A DNA stretch of 64,000 nt from Gibbula magus (Eukaryota; Mollusca; Gastropoda; Trochida; Trochidae), in assembly GCA_936450465.1 (NCBI GenBank), contig OW388296.1:44496448-44560447 (forward strand), written 5' to 3'. The translations under genes and the position numbers were made by a program. Shown here in pieces: positions 34,401-47,500 of the stretch. The notes beneath the pieces were generated by a model. That model was not told the DNA's origin. It did no database searches and saw nothing but the letters and a program-made list of their open reading frames with translations. The stretch's first letter is position 1. Each line of letters begins with the position of its first letter.

Positions 34401-36677
34401 CATTCTTAAAACATACCGTGGAGAATGTCTTCTTTTGCCCAAAGGCGATTGGTCTGGTTGATAAGGATCTCTTTGACTACTTCATCACGGACTGCCTTTA
34501 CCACATCATCATATCTACAAATAAAAAATATTCACTAATAGCAGAATACCAATGGTAGGGATTTTAGTGGTACACATTAAAAATCACGGTTATGAGCCAA
34601 ATTATAGTGCGCTCAAGATTACTGAAAGGACAGAAAGCAGTAAAAATAAAGTTTGCCCATTTTCCATAAGCCTGGAAAAAAATCCAGGATTTTATGACTC
34701 ATATGAACCCTGTGTAACTGCTAATGACAATTCAGTCTTTAGAAAAATGGAAAAAAGAGCCAATAGCTCTGTAGCTCATAAAATGTTTGTGGTGTATAAT
34801 ATGAATTCCTTATGATGAAACAATATGTTTTAGGACATTGCTCATTTGGCTTCTATCATTGATCATCAAAAATGTGATGCCAAACACTAAAATATTAACT
34901 CTCAAGCCATTTAAAGGCACTGTAGCACGGTCTTTGGCATATCATGTTTTCTCAAATCTGTCAACTGTCAAACTATTGCTGTATTGTTACACCCTTATTT
35001 ACCATCATGTTTAACAGCCCAATTTATAAACATATTAATATGACATTAAGTAACTTACACCTCAAAGGTCAGTATGACAGGCTCGGCACGTTTACTAAGA
35101 AGCTTCAACATAGACTTGACAGCAGTCTGCAAATAATAAAGATTTATTAGCTTGTGTTGTCAAACATGTTAACAGTCAAATTGTAATACATTATATAAAC
35201 ATGCTATAAGTCTATAATCATTTATAATAATTATATACACTATTATGATAATTATTAATCATAAGTCAAAATGCTAATAATGATGGATTGTGGCATAGAC
35301 TATGATGATGTCACTTCCTTTTTGTTAAGACCTGTCAAATTTATTACAATTAATATAACAAACAAATGCTTTAACAAAATAGATGACCAAAGTAAATTAA
35401 GTACATTTATCTCATAGAAAATAAATTATCCAATTGTGATTATATGAGACCAAGATTTGCATTTCAGACAAATACAAAAATGTGTCTTACAAGCGCATGA
35501 AAGGTCTTTAAACAGGTACTGACAGTACAACACAGACATAAGTGGTTTCATAGCATTTTGTCGGATAGGAACAAGGTACCCGGATGGGGTACTGCTTACG
35601 ACCCGGGGACCTAGTATCATATTACCCAGACCCGTTATTATCATGTGACTGAATATAAAACAGTTAAATTTTTTCATTTGAAAATTGCAATCTATCTGAA
35701 TATTTTAACAACATTTTAAAGTCAATTGTCATTGTTATTTTGTCAGTCAATTGTCACCTTAACTCCACACTTAAGTAATGAAAATCAATAGTAATGTCAT
35801 GCTTTTCACATAATGCACTTTTAAGACAACCTTTATTGATGATTATTAAAAAAATATTTACTACTACAGTTTCTCAATGGTGATATTCAGCAAGTTGACG
35901 GGACACTTATTCACACTCACATAACCTCAAAAGGGAATCACAGAAAGACTTCTCTTATATATTTTTGGCCATTTTGTTTGATTTCCCAGTGCAAAAAAAG
36001 AGATGCATCGCTTGAACTGTTCAACTTTACTTGGATTGCTTGTGTACAATTTTAGGTAATAATATATTCAAGTTGTTTGTCAAATGGAAAATTTTCAGTT
36101 CCCAATTAACTACTTCTTATCTGAATGATTTCTTCAATCTATCCGAAAAAAAAAGTTTGTGCTAAATTTTGGTGACATTGTTACACTTTTGACAAGTTTA
36201 ATTCAAATTCATCTGTGTTTGGAAATCAGTAAAAAAAATCGCATTGTGGCATATGTTGTGTTCTCGTAATTTGACCTAAGACAAATACCATGAAAATAGG
36301 TGACACCTGTCAGAATATTGACAACCAAAATCATAGAAGTTTCTTTCTTATTACCACGAAAACAGGTAACACGGGGTTACTATTTTTCGTCTGCTTGATC
36401 ATGGTACCGAGCGATTGAATGAGAAAATAATATATTTTCATAGTGACATACGATTTTCAAATAAAGGTGATAGTGGCCTACGATTATGGCCTAGATTAAA
36501 TAGAGAAATAGTGCATCGACTTACTCGGGCATTCCTGACAAGGGTTTTGTCAAGCACTGTGAATGAGGATTTGATGCCATCGATTTCTGATGTTAACTTC
36601 TCTTGCAGATCTTTGACAATCACATTTGTTTCGCTGATAGTCTTCTCCATCTTCTCGAGTCTGGTAAGATTTTCCAT
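31435..36677 (-). CDS. Second gene of the CACTA element, unnamed probable accessory protein
   Basis: Minus-strand exons: 36677-36525, 35126-35059, 34514-34417, 34073-33964, 32590-32265 and 31673-31435. The first four join in perfect phase at GT-AG sites; the fifth and sixth also join in phase. Between exons four and five the frame does not fit, so an exon is missing or one site is wrong. The protein starts MENLTRLEKMEKTISETN, a coiled coil, then has VYDDVVKAVRDEVVKEIL, a basic KKTNHRASNRRNKRRIT stretch, an acidic segment, then LPLFWESHLLRDVKEHLDEL, HPTRY and RVPSWAIRDK, and a S/P-rich tail ending in GKRRSF. No catalytic domain is recognised. By position it corresponds to the accessory DNA-binding gene of two-gene CACTA elements such as plant Spm; that is inference. 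Basic and acidic blocks fit a nuclear DNA-binding protein. Confidence 0.6.
33088..33122 (-). mobile_element. SINE 3' tail fragment
   Basis: On the minus strand it reads GCGGCGTTAAACCCCAACTC followed by ACCTCACCTC, matching the 3' end of the SINE at 10305-10608. No tRNA-like head is present, so this is a truncated copy. Confidence 0.7.
33611..33940 (+). mobile_element. MITE family B, copy 1
   Basis: Starts AGGAGCTGTAGCACG after TTAA (33607-33610) and ends GCTACTGCCCCT before TCAA, a probable decayed TTAA. The body matches the reverse complement of 57311-57618, including ATTATTTCGAAT and TTGCATGG. A further left-end fragment is at 34911-34970. TTAA duplications are typical of piggyBac and Kolobok families. 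Confidence 0.65.
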
Positions 36678-36811
36678 TGTATTGCTGCCGTTTTGACTTG
36701 ACTGAACACTTCACCTGACATGATGAATCTCTGATGATGATGATTACGGGGATTTAACGAGCGGTTTTCAGCGGAGCTGTTCTCCCACTCGATGAATCTC
36801 GAAACCGAAAA

Positions 36812-36823
36812 GTTTATATCTAT
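36812..36823 (-). promoter_or_regulatory. TATA-like promoter of the CACTA second gene
   Basis: On the minus strand, TATAGATATAAA lies about 135-145 bases before the first ATG at 36677. An overlapping upstream frame starts at an ATG near 36720 in another frame and could lower translation of the main frame. The start site is not mapped. Confidence 0.45.
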
Positions 36824-37054
36824 ACCCGGTGCCGCCTTGTGTATTACAAGGGAATCATGGGTAATCCCGAAAATGTGACTCCAAGCTGATCACGTGGACA
36901 AGGGACCAGACCTCATTGGCTCAACAGTTTTCGTAACATAATATTATTGTTTGAATTTTCAATTTCTTTCTTATTAATTAAAAACAAACGTTCTCAATTG
37001 AAAGATATTCACATTTAAATTGTTTGTTTTAATAGTTCTGATTACAATTCGTTC

Positions 37055-37495
37055 AAAGGTAGGCCTACATCCATTGTGTTGTTGTGGGTCACACGTTATA
37101 AAAACCAAACGTTATATATAATCTTTCGAGAGGTATACTGTGTTACCGACAATTGCCATTTTGATGATAGTCACTTTAGTATATTGACGACATAAAGGTA
37201 AAAGTGTTGATTTTTAATCGAAAACCGGACAATGCAACGCGTGTGGCTTGAGTCAATTAGTCAAACGTAATTTTGGAAACTTATTTCACCATACAAACAG
37301 ATAACCTTTGGTTGATAGTGTTTAATGGAGGTCTCATATAACTACTCTGAATGTACATGGGACGTGTACGTAGTTTCGGTTTCTGTACATGCATTAGGCC
37401 TATAATGTTGCTAAATTTTAATTAAAAACTAGTAATTATGATATACATATCAATTATTTCTTTTTGAAACACAATGGATGTATCTTTAAGCAGCC
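37055..37495 (+). mobile_element. MITE family A, copy 1 (decayed)
   Basis: Matches 45687-46175 in the same orientation, with shared words TATATTGACGA, GAAAACCGGA, GTCAAACGTAATTTTGGAA and ACTAGTAATTATGATAT. Ends are AAAGGTAGGCCTACATCC on the left and GGATGTATCTTTAA on the right, imperfect inverted repeats. Confidence 0.65.
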
Positions 37496-38610
37496 CTTAC
37501 AATTTTAAGAATAAAAAAACGGTTGATTTTGAAAACCATGCTCGAATGAGTAATTTTTATTTTGACAAACAACACCAATCAATGAAACGAATCATGTTTA
37601 ACACTAAATTACGTATGTCAGCTTAACAGAACCATAAACCAAAACCTGAAAACATGTAGGGGGCTACATACTTTAGTTACTTTGATTCTATGATTTTCTG
37701 GTAAACACGGGCAATTATCCATTCTTTTTCTTAAACGGTAAAATGTATACTTCAGTAATATAACAAGATCAGTTTCATGCAAGCGTTGTAGATTATATTA
37801 TATTTGCCAAATCAGTTTAAATTGCAAAATTTTATTAAATATGTTTATAATATGGGCATGCAAATTGTTGTAGTTTTATGCGTGCAATTTGCTCTCCAAA
37901 CAAGTACATGCACCATGTAAAAGGTTTTTCACCCCACAGCCCATAAACTATATTCTTGAGTTTGATGAAAGTTAATTCTTTGAAGTTTGGAGTTTTGCTG
38001 TAAGTAAATAAGTGCAGGCAACTCCGAGCATGAAATTAATTATATGATTTGCAAAATAACATTAACTCCTATACTATCCCTTAGAATTTCAGGGTCTTGA
38101 ATTTGTGTTGTTGATTTTTTGGGTTTTGTTAATATTTCCAGCATTGTAAATCATATACTGGAGCGGCGTTAATATAAGCATTACTGTTTAGTGAAGTAAA
38201 ACTATTTAAACCATAAACCATGTTCTGGAGTTTGAAATATAAGATAATACTGAAACACTGATTACATTCAAACAAGTTATTTACTGTTTTCCAGACAACT
38301 CGCGGCATAAAGTTTACATGCAAGCACTCGACTGTATTCGAACTACACAATAGTAAACTTTTCATGTGTGTATATCTAATTAACTACCTCTTGTGTTATC
38401 ACTAGGTCTCGCGTAATTATGCCGTTATGTATCTTGCAACCCGTTATCACTCCAATCAATAAAGTAATAAAACACCTGCATGTACGACTGTTAATTGTCA
38501 GGCAATCAGACAGGAGACGTGCGGACGTCTTTAATTTACCATGAAGCGTGGTGCTTAACCAACCATGACATGTGCTCTGCTCACATCAAAGAGAAGAGCG
38601 TGCGCTTGAG

Positions 38611-38613
38611 TGT

Positions 38614-38664
<51 letters not shown>
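38611..38664 (+). repeat. (TG)n tract followed by 37 consecutive G
   Basis: About eight TG units are followed by an unbroken run of G at 38628-38664. It creates artificial glycine-rich reading frames. Such a run could form G-quadruplex DNA or could be a sequencing or assembly artefact. Confidence 0.95.
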
Positions 38665-38666
<2 letters not shown>

Positions 38667-39635
38667 AATTATTGATGGTAGAACTTGTGAAAATATCATC
38701 AATATATATCGAAATTCCCCTTTTGCTTCCGATTCTCACCAGAATTCTATTTTATATGTTGAACATAAAATTGTTTATTCACAGCGGTTTTATTTAATTA
38801 TTTTGCGTCGGGTGGGTAAACTCGATTCTACTCGAGAAGAAATACATAACGATAGAAAAAGATCGACTAACGATGATCATAACTATCGTCATTCACATAC
38901 ACATTCAATTTAAATTCGGTATTAACCTTGGGTTGTACAACTTACCTGTGGTTCCATAAAGTATCAAAAAAATTATATATGATCCAGCTATAGATGAACG
39001 GGTTTGACAATTCCGATGCGGAATATCCACCACTAAAAGGTGAAAGTAGCTTCACAAGTCACTTCAGTTTACATTCACTATTCATACGTTTTAAAATTCC
39101 GCTTACTTTGTTATCAATTCAAAATTAAAATAACCCCATTAAAACCAATTGGCATTATTATGTTGTAAACAGATCAGAGGTTATGTTTGTTTATATGTGC
39201 ATTAAAGACAGAGTTGAATAATAACAATTCTTCCTTATCTTTGAGTAAATGCTTTTGACATCAAAACAGTGTCATACATTAATAAAATAGGCACACAATG
39301 TACGGTTATATAAACAAACATTACATGACCAATATGACACACACAATTATTGCATAAAAGCACCACATAACTTACAGTAATACAGTGAATATATTCATTG
39401 TAATTGGGTTAGAAACAGGCTGAGTACTTTTAGTAGATCTACTGAATAATAATGTTAAATCACCAGTATAATCAGTATTATTTTGTATTTAATACATTCC
39501 AAAAATTACAATGACATTTTAAGCACAAATGGCTATAAATGATATCGATTGTGTTATTTTGTATAAAAAAGGGGAATGAGTTGTTGAACAGCAGCCGATT
39601 TTAATCGGGCATTTCCGGCAATCTCCAATATTGTG

Positions 39636-39643
39636 TATATAAG
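39636..39643 (+). promoter_or_regulatory. TATA box of the CACTA transposase gene, with a non-coding first exon
   Basis: TATATAAG is followed about 30 bases later by a likely start (CAGCATCGCTCACTG near 39660). A leader runs to a donor CAG|GTAGGT at 39813/39814, and the next acceptor is TTTGCAG at 41581, one base before the transposase ATG. The arrangement gives a spliced 5' UTR exon of about 150 bases. A very short upstream frame (ATGTCAGCAAACG, then TAG) lies in the leader. Confidence 0.55.
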
Positions 39644-40068
39644 AGCAAGCTCCTGGCACAGCATCGCTCACTGTGTTCCGTTCCCTGCGGTGTATGGAGC
39701 TTGAGAACCGGAAGACGGCCATCGGATCGTGTTGACGATGTTTTTTTTAGCCGATGTCAGCAAACGTAGAGATAAAGCTGACTGAGTCTAGGAATTTAAA
39801 GAATACCTTTCAGGTAGGTGATTTACTCTTGTACAAGAATTGGGTAGAATGAATCCATGAACGACGATAACGGTAAAATCAGGTTAGCCTTGGTACTGTA
39901 AATGTGTAATTGTAGCATTGTAGGTATCAAAATGAACTGTCACTGGGTTATATTCTGATTTCTGCAGAATCCGACAGTACCGCTGAGTGAGTATATGAAA
40001 AATTTGCATAGGGTATGAATATCTTGATGACTTTAAGTGAATTTGTTCGTGTTGTAAACAATACTTAT

Positions 40069-41314
40069 TTGCCAATATAAATACCATCAGCAAGCCATAG
40101 TTTCTGAATATTTGGAATACTGTAACCTCAAGTGATTGGTTTTCCGACCCAAATCAATGTTGACAAAAAAAAGTTTGAAAATTAATAAAACACATCATCT
40201 TTTTTCCCCATATGAGCTTTATCTAAAATAAATTGGAGACAATTCGTCGGGGACAATGTAATTATGAGTATCTTGTCTCATTTAGTGAGTACATCCGGAA
40301 TTTTGACAGTCAGTGAGTGTATGCCGTTTTCGGACATCTGATTGGTCGATACCAAAAAGGGATATCCCAAGCTATTTATGTAACTTCTGTTGACCCACAA
40401 TATTACAAAAACACAAGGACAACGTAGAAATTTTGTTGGGAGCCGGTATGACTTGTTCAAATTATCAAATTGTCGACTTGTTCATAACATGCAAAAAGTA
40501 GTTCAGGATAGAGATAGATTTTAAGCTTAAAGGGGCCGTTCTGTCGACAAAATTCGCCATATTCGATTTTGTGCATTACTTGAAAAGAAAACACTCTATA
40601 TTTTACCTAATTTTACAATATTTTAATGATATAAGATATGCACTGATAGAAAGTTCACATAGTAACACAAAGCGTGTCATATATCTAATAAACAATTTGC
40701 TGCTATGCCGTAGCAAATTTTTCCCGACTCGCAGCGCCGATGAATGATATCAGTTCTCATTGTTTTTATTTTTCAACATATGTACGCTTGTCTTTATTAA
40801 GTTGTGAAATATAAATTCATCAAAATATTACCTTTATTATTATCTTTTAACTTCAATGTGTTTTAATCATTAGTAGCATATTTGTGTAAACGGGGATATC
40901 TTCTCGAATCTCGTTTCCACAAAAAATACCCCGATAGAACCCTCCTTTTAAGAGTGAAGTGTGTATGATATTACAAATCTTAGGAAGTTTCACACGAAAC
41001 ATGTTATTCTGACCGCTAGCAGAGACCTCTCCTTTGTATTGATGATGTCACATGGCTACAAATATCATGAAAAACTACCCTAATGTGAGCCGAATGAAAA
41101 CCAAGTGCGTCCGAAAGTACTCGACGATATATAAGGCAGCATTTTTACTCCATATGGCACTGTCATATAGCAATCTTTTAATCCACTTAATTTTTTGAGC
41201 TTTAATAATATTTTTCACTATTGGAACATTGATTCCTCCATTTTTAGGAGTGGATGTAATAATATTTTTTTTTAATTTTAATTTTTGCCCTTCCAAACAA
41301 AATTATAACATCTT
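40069..41314 (-). mobile_element. 5'-truncated L1-like non-LTR retrotransposon with 12-bp target duplications
   Basis: Identical AACAATACTTAT blocks flank it (40057-40068 and 41315-41326). The minus strand begins at once inside an RT C-terminal frame (41296-41075) with GGINVPIVKNIIKAQKIKWI, the segment that follows the RT palm in L1/Tx1-like proteins. About 1 kb of 3' sequence follows, holding a MITE at 40531-40947. Truncation, the short frame and the duplications are the hallmarks of target-primed insertion. Confidence 0.75.
40531..40947. mobile_element. TTAA-flanked MITE (family D) inside the L1-like fragment
   Basis: TTAA at 40527-40530 and 40948-40951 flanks 417 bp whose ends are imperfect inverted repeats (AGGGGCCGTTCTGTCG left; AAGGAGGGTTCTATCG on the complement of the right). 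No coding sequence. Only one copy is in the window. Confidence 0.55.
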
Positions 41315-41582
41315 AACAATACTTATGGTGTGTTGGAACGTATTAAAGCCAAATACAATTTTATGAAACACAATGGATGCAAGACATTGTGCAACAGTCT
41401 CTACTACAGTCTTGACATTGATTAGACGTGTCCCCTTTAATTCTTTGTGAAGGTGTAATAGTTTTTAAGGAACATTGATTATGTTTTATAAAACTGGCTC
41501 TGACAGGTCCCAAAGTTATGGTTTACTAATTGACAAGTCCTCATGTTGTAATGTTCTTACTTTCATGTATTTCATTTGCAGA

Positions 41583-44500
41583 ATGGATTCACAGGATCGG
41601 GACAAAGTGTTTTGTGACCATTGCAATGAATTTGTGTCTAGAAAAACAAAATACAACCACAAGATGCAAGAGAACAGTTCTGTTGAGCCTAGGTTAAAGT
41701 CCAAGTATATGAAGAGGAAACACCGATTTGAACAGCTTGGTATGTAATTGGAGATCATAGTACCAACTTTCAATTGAGGTGTTTTGTAATGAAAATTCTT
41801 TGATTTGATATTTTATTGTCAATACTTATTAAGAGTGTTAATAACAAGGCAACAATGAAACAATCCAGGCAAACATAAAAAATAACTGGCAACAATTTGG
41901 CCTACCCTGTATTTTGTTTTGCTGAATGCAAAGTATACAACTCTATTCTAGTGTTCAATGCAGTTACATTTTGTCATTTTGTAAAAAGAGAAACAAGTAC
42001 TTCCCTTCATTTGTTTTGAATCATGCAACCAAGTTACCAGTGAAGAAGGTAGATTGATGTAAACTTCACATATTTCCTAATAATGAAACTTGAATTGGAA
42101 AACTCAAAAGCTAACGTCAGTTAAAAGAGCACCACAACCTGATACAGAGTCATGCTTGAAGGGACACAATAAGTCAACAATACTAGACACGCTATGATTT
42201 CGTTGAGTAATTGTTCTTACATCACAGGGAAGCATTAGTCGGTAACCATTGATCATCAAAAGATACACAATTGTTCTTGTACATTTGACAATTCAAATTG
42301 CCATTTATTTGTCTTATACTGTTTTTTTTTTAAATGTATAAGCCGAAACTCATGTGTATCAGTATACACACTCTGTTGCTTTTTTAAATGCTAAATAAAA
42401 GAAATTTCTAAAATGTTGAAATTATTATGTATTTTTAAAGTTTTGGGTAATTTTTGCCACACCCTGTTGCTTGCCAGATTTTCCAGTAAAGCATTGGTTT
42501 TTTTTTCACCAGTGGCAAATTGAATCAATTTGATGCCAATCATTCTTATTTATGTTGTTTTTCTGCAGATGTTCCGGATGACATTTTACCTCAAAAGAAA
42601 AAAGGTGAAATAGATGAATCGCAAACAAAGAGTTCAGACAAGATGACATCTGAAAGCTTACAAGATGATGCATTCTTAAATGTAAGTTTTGAAGAAAGAG
42701 GTGAATGGTACCCCTGTGCTTATATCTATTTTTGTACCCCACTGTGTGGGAAGTGTGGGTATATATTCCGTCCGTCAAGTTCACTTGTTGGACTTAGTTT
42801 TATAGTGCCCATCTGGACAAGTTTTCTAGGTGAATGAAATTTTGGTTGTGTACAACTGACCATACTCTTTATCGAGTTCGAAAACAAGTTCTGAAACATT
42901 ATTTTTAATGAGGTTATGGCCCTTGAACCCGATCTTGAACTTAGTACTTATAACTGCAGTGACGTTCCAATTGGGACAAGTTACCTGAAACATATCACAT
43001 CTGGGTGAATGAATTTTTCTAAAATCAAAGCCTGTTCCCCAATAAATATTTGACTTTTTTCTGATTAATATCTTATAAATGAGTCAGATAATAACATATC
43101 ATTATTCAAAATTTCATAATTTACGAATATCTATAATTATTTTTGTCCAGTATATTAATATCAAATTGCCAAAATCTGTCTTTCAAACGGTCCTGTCAGT
43201 GACTTTTGTTTTGATAAATTGTACATGAATTTGTCAAGTTATTCGTATAGTAAGGATTATAAAACATGAATTCAGCAAAGTGCCTTTGGGTAAGTTAGAA
43301 TTATGGTTTAGAATCAATCTGAGTGTTTATATTTTGCGACAGACTTTTCACTTTACATGAAAAGCCCCCTTCACCGTCTGTTGTAGGTATCGCTCTGTAA
43401 TCAGAACTTAAACAGCAGTGCAATATGTTTAGCTGTTAAGATGTTGTACGCTTGTTAATGTAATGTAGTAATCTGGTCAATTGTACCCTTATTTTTTGGA
43501 CGTACGTGTAATTTTACACTGCCTGTTATTGTGAAAAATATGTTGTTTGAGATTGAAATATCTATCCGACCATCGGGCAGGCCGCTTTCCAAAAGTTCAC
43601 CCTCTGGCTTGAAAACAGACAGTTAATCGTGATATTTTTTTCCAATTCTGTTTTATATTCACTTAAATGAAGTCTTTCAGGCAACCTTTCATTTACATGT
43701 GACCAATGCTGCTTTTAAGAAATTTGGCTAAAAAATCTGTAAAAAAAGTTTCTTATATATAGGTTTGACACGCAATAAGCTTTTATATGACATGATGCAA
43801 ACAAGAGAATAGGTACCTTTAATGGTAATGACACATCTGAGATTCAATTTTCCAAATAGCGTAATGAGATAAATGAAAATGTTTATTTTTCAGATTGCAC
43901 AACATGGTTGTTACACAGATGAGTGCCTGAAGGTCGATATTGATTCACATCTTGGTGAGTATGTTCATGCATCTTCAATAACTAAAGTTTTACAACAGGG
44001 AAGATAAGAAAATATTTGAAGTGAAACATATGACCTAGCAGCTTAAGGGGAAACAAATTATTCAGTTACATAATCTCCTATCATGATTTCCAATTTGGAA
44101 AATAATGCTACTTAGAATCACTCCAAAAAAGAATTGGTGCCAAATTATCCCCTCCCAATGATATATATTGCCAGAATTTAACGCTGAACTGGAAATATTA
44201 TTCAAACATTGTGTTTTCAAAATCAATTTTTGGCCCTATTTGCTTACCTGGAATCTTTTTATCGTCACAGAGCACAATTACTTTTTTTTTTTACCTCTGC
44301 CTTTAGAAATTTTGCTCCCCAAAGCCTGTAAAACAAGCAAATTGAGGGTTGGGTACGACGAACCTTTCAGTACCACGATATACCTATTTTTTTGTCCAAG
44401 TACCACAGTATTTAGCACGATATACCGTGCTTGAAATGAATAGGATCAGGTTATGTATAATATACAGGTAGAATTGTTCCAGGTGTCTTTTTATTCAGAA

Positions 44501-47500
44501 CTCAGGATAATAGAATACCAAAGATGAAGAATTCAAAAGTTAATAATATCATAACTATAATTTCAAATTTTTCTTTAAGGATAGATGAAATGACATATGG
44601 TCCAAATCGGATTCATTAAAATGGGATGTCAATTTGACAATTGCTCGATTTTAAATTTCTGAAATCGGTCCATAAATTACTTATATACGGCTTTTTAAAA
44701 AACCGCCTGATTTAGCCCCGGCGACCAGAATGAAAGTCTGCGGGGGTGTGACCCGTGAAGAGATGACGTATGTGGAGGAATTTGATTTTCGGCGATAGTC
44801 ACAATTCAACGTAATTTCGCAACATTTTCACAAAGAAACCTTCAAAAACCAACTTAAATTTCCCATATATCGAATGTTTAGATATCCAACTAGATGACAA
44901 TTACACAATTATTAAATAAACATGTCTTTTTGGCGATGTAATACACCTCATAAATTCATTTGGCGGAGGAGCTGTCTAGCCGCCCGCCTGTAGCTTATCA
45001 CAGTCGAACAAATTGCGGTAGTGTTAAAATTGGTGAATTAAAATCGTCTTAATTATTAATTGCAAGTGTATATTGTCTCGAGTTTATGCTCAATTGATTC
45101 CGATATACAATATACGTAGAGGTAATCATCTGTCATTCTTGAGAAAAATGCATTTCATCTATCCTTTAAGGAATATCAGCATATCAACATGCAACAAATC
45201 AGTTAGCAAATTGCAGACACTTTAATTAGAGATGTATTACATTCAAACTACATCAGATAACAACAGTTTAAAGAACCATTTAAAGAATAGTTACTTTTAT
45301 TAGTAAGATATTAAATTTTTCAGACAAATATCATTCTGAAAAAGGTAATGTTTTCTAATGATATGAACCCCGGTAATTCAGTATGTACCACTTGATTAAA
45401 AAACCACGTTTATCAGGTATACCGGTAAAACCACCCATCTCTACAAGTAATTAATTTTGCCTAGTCTAAGGTTAAAAACAATTACCAATATCAACGGTAC
45501 AGCTCAATTAACTATAACATATTTTGTTTTAAGCATTCTGTATTGTAGGAATTCTGTCTGATGATACACACCTTTTATTTTTCCTTCTGATTTTCTCATT
45601 TCTGTTATCGGTTATCAATTACTGAAAATGTCAAACCTAACATCCCTCTTGACTATGACAGTCTATGATGACCAGTAGATTCTTAAAGGTACATCAATTG
45701 TGTTGTTTGGGGTCAAATATGGCAAAGGTTATATATGGTCTTATTTCATCGAGAAGTATCAACTGTTTCCGAAAACTACCATTTAAATGATACTCGACTT
45801 AGTATATTGACGATATGAAGGTAAAAGTATCAATTTCTGATCGAAAACCGGATAATGCACAGCGTGTGGCGCGCGCCAATGAGTCAAACGTAATTTTGGA
45901 ATCTTATTTAAACCTGACAAAATAACAAATTTAGGTTGATAATGTTCAATAAGTCATATAACTACTGTGCATGCAAATAGGTAGTGCACTTTCGGTTTCT
46001 GAACATGCATAATGATGTTACTCGATTTTAATCGGAAACTAGTAATTATGATATGTTTGGCGATTTGGATGAATATGCAAGCTGAGTGAATTTGTTTGTA
46101 TTGTAAACAGCACATATGATGTGTTGGAACGTATTAAAGCCAAATAAAATTTTATGAAACACAATGGATGCACCTTTAAGAATTATCAACTGACATCACA
46201 ATTCATTAAATATTTGTGAATCTGCATTTTTTACGCTTCATCCAAACTATCCCAGGGTTTCCATACATTATGAGGTGCATATCATTGTTAAAATATGATC
46301 TGTATTTAAACATATTTTAATTTTCAGGTGCAGACATGGGACCAATTGAGACTAACAAAGGAGATACGCCAGCTGAAGACGTAAACCAAAGTGTGAGTAT
46401 TTGGAGCATTTTAAAAAAATTGGTCAATATAAACTTTACTTGTAGGAAAATTGAGCTGAATCTCTGTCTTCACAAGACGGTTTAAGTCTATCATTCAACA
46501 TCCAATTTACAAACATACCTATGCCAGGTATATCCGGACTGTGGCATCATTTCCATAGACGTGCACGTTAATTTATTTTTGGATAACAACTTTTTATAAA
46601 ATAGGTTTTGGTTGAATCAATGTTTCAGCTGGATTTGAAATCATCTCAGCTTGAGCATGAAGTTAAATTGTCGTCACAAAGTTTTATTCATTCAATTTAC
46701 CTTCATTTGTGCTTTATGTTTCCCATAGATCGCCATGTTAAATGTTTTAAAAACTAAGTATATATGTTGATAAAATTACTGTCATTCTCTCAAAAGAAAC
46801 CGTAAAATAACACATAATTAGCAGCCAAGATGATTCCTCATAAACTTGATAATTTTTTTGCTCACAATTCTTTCAATTTGTCACCAAATAAAACCCTAAG
46901 TAACAAATATCAACTGGATACTGTTTCAGTTTTCTTTTTACATAAACCAACAATGTTCCATTGAGTTTTGTCTCCACTAAAATTTCCAATTCATGCTGTT
47001 TCTCCAAGATGTAAGAAAAATAAATCTGGTTATTACTATTATTATCCCGCTTACCTTGACTCTCAGTAGTAAATCATCAATGATTGCTTCTAATGTTGTT
47101 GTTTTTTTCATTTTCCTTTCCCTTAGTCACTTGGAACGGATCAACTACCACCTGAAGATCACTGCGAAGATGACATTGATGACTCAAGCACAGGAACAAC
47201 ACCATCTGCCCTGAATATTGTCTCTTGGGTCATAGCATCATTATTATCCATTCAATTGTCCCACAATCTCAGTGACTCATGTATTTCCAAATTGTTGTTG
47301 CTGTTGAGCCAAATATTTTCAGTCCTGTCTCCATTTTCTAATATCTGCAAACTTTGTGCCAACATTATACCAAGAACGTTGTATTCTGCCCGAAAACTCC
47401 TTAATATTGACCGTGACAATTTCAAGAAATATGTTGTTTGTCCCAACTGCTGTGCACTTCATGACTTAAACAGTGTCATACAAGAGATCAATGGTGTTTT

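Larger units (their letters stand above)
40020..41385 (+). mobile_element. MITE family A, copy 3, interrupted by an L1-like insertion
   Basis: The left part (AAGTGAATTTGTTCGTGTTGTAAAC near 40036-40060, shown here split by one word) and the right part (GTGTTGGAACGTATTAAAGCC from 41329) match adjacent bases of copy 2 at about 46085-46145. They are separated by 1246 bp of inserted DNA with 12-bp duplications. The right end departs from the family after ACACAATGGATGCA, so the copy is a relic. Confidence 0.55.

Noticed and set aside
38495..38913. Glycine-rich small proteins
   Set aside because: They are created by the TG tract and the 37-base G run.
42700..42840. Extension of transposase exon 2 past 42681
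   Set aside because: A strong GTAAGT donor follows codon AAT, and the next exon joins in phase; the downstream frame resembles a dispersed repeat.
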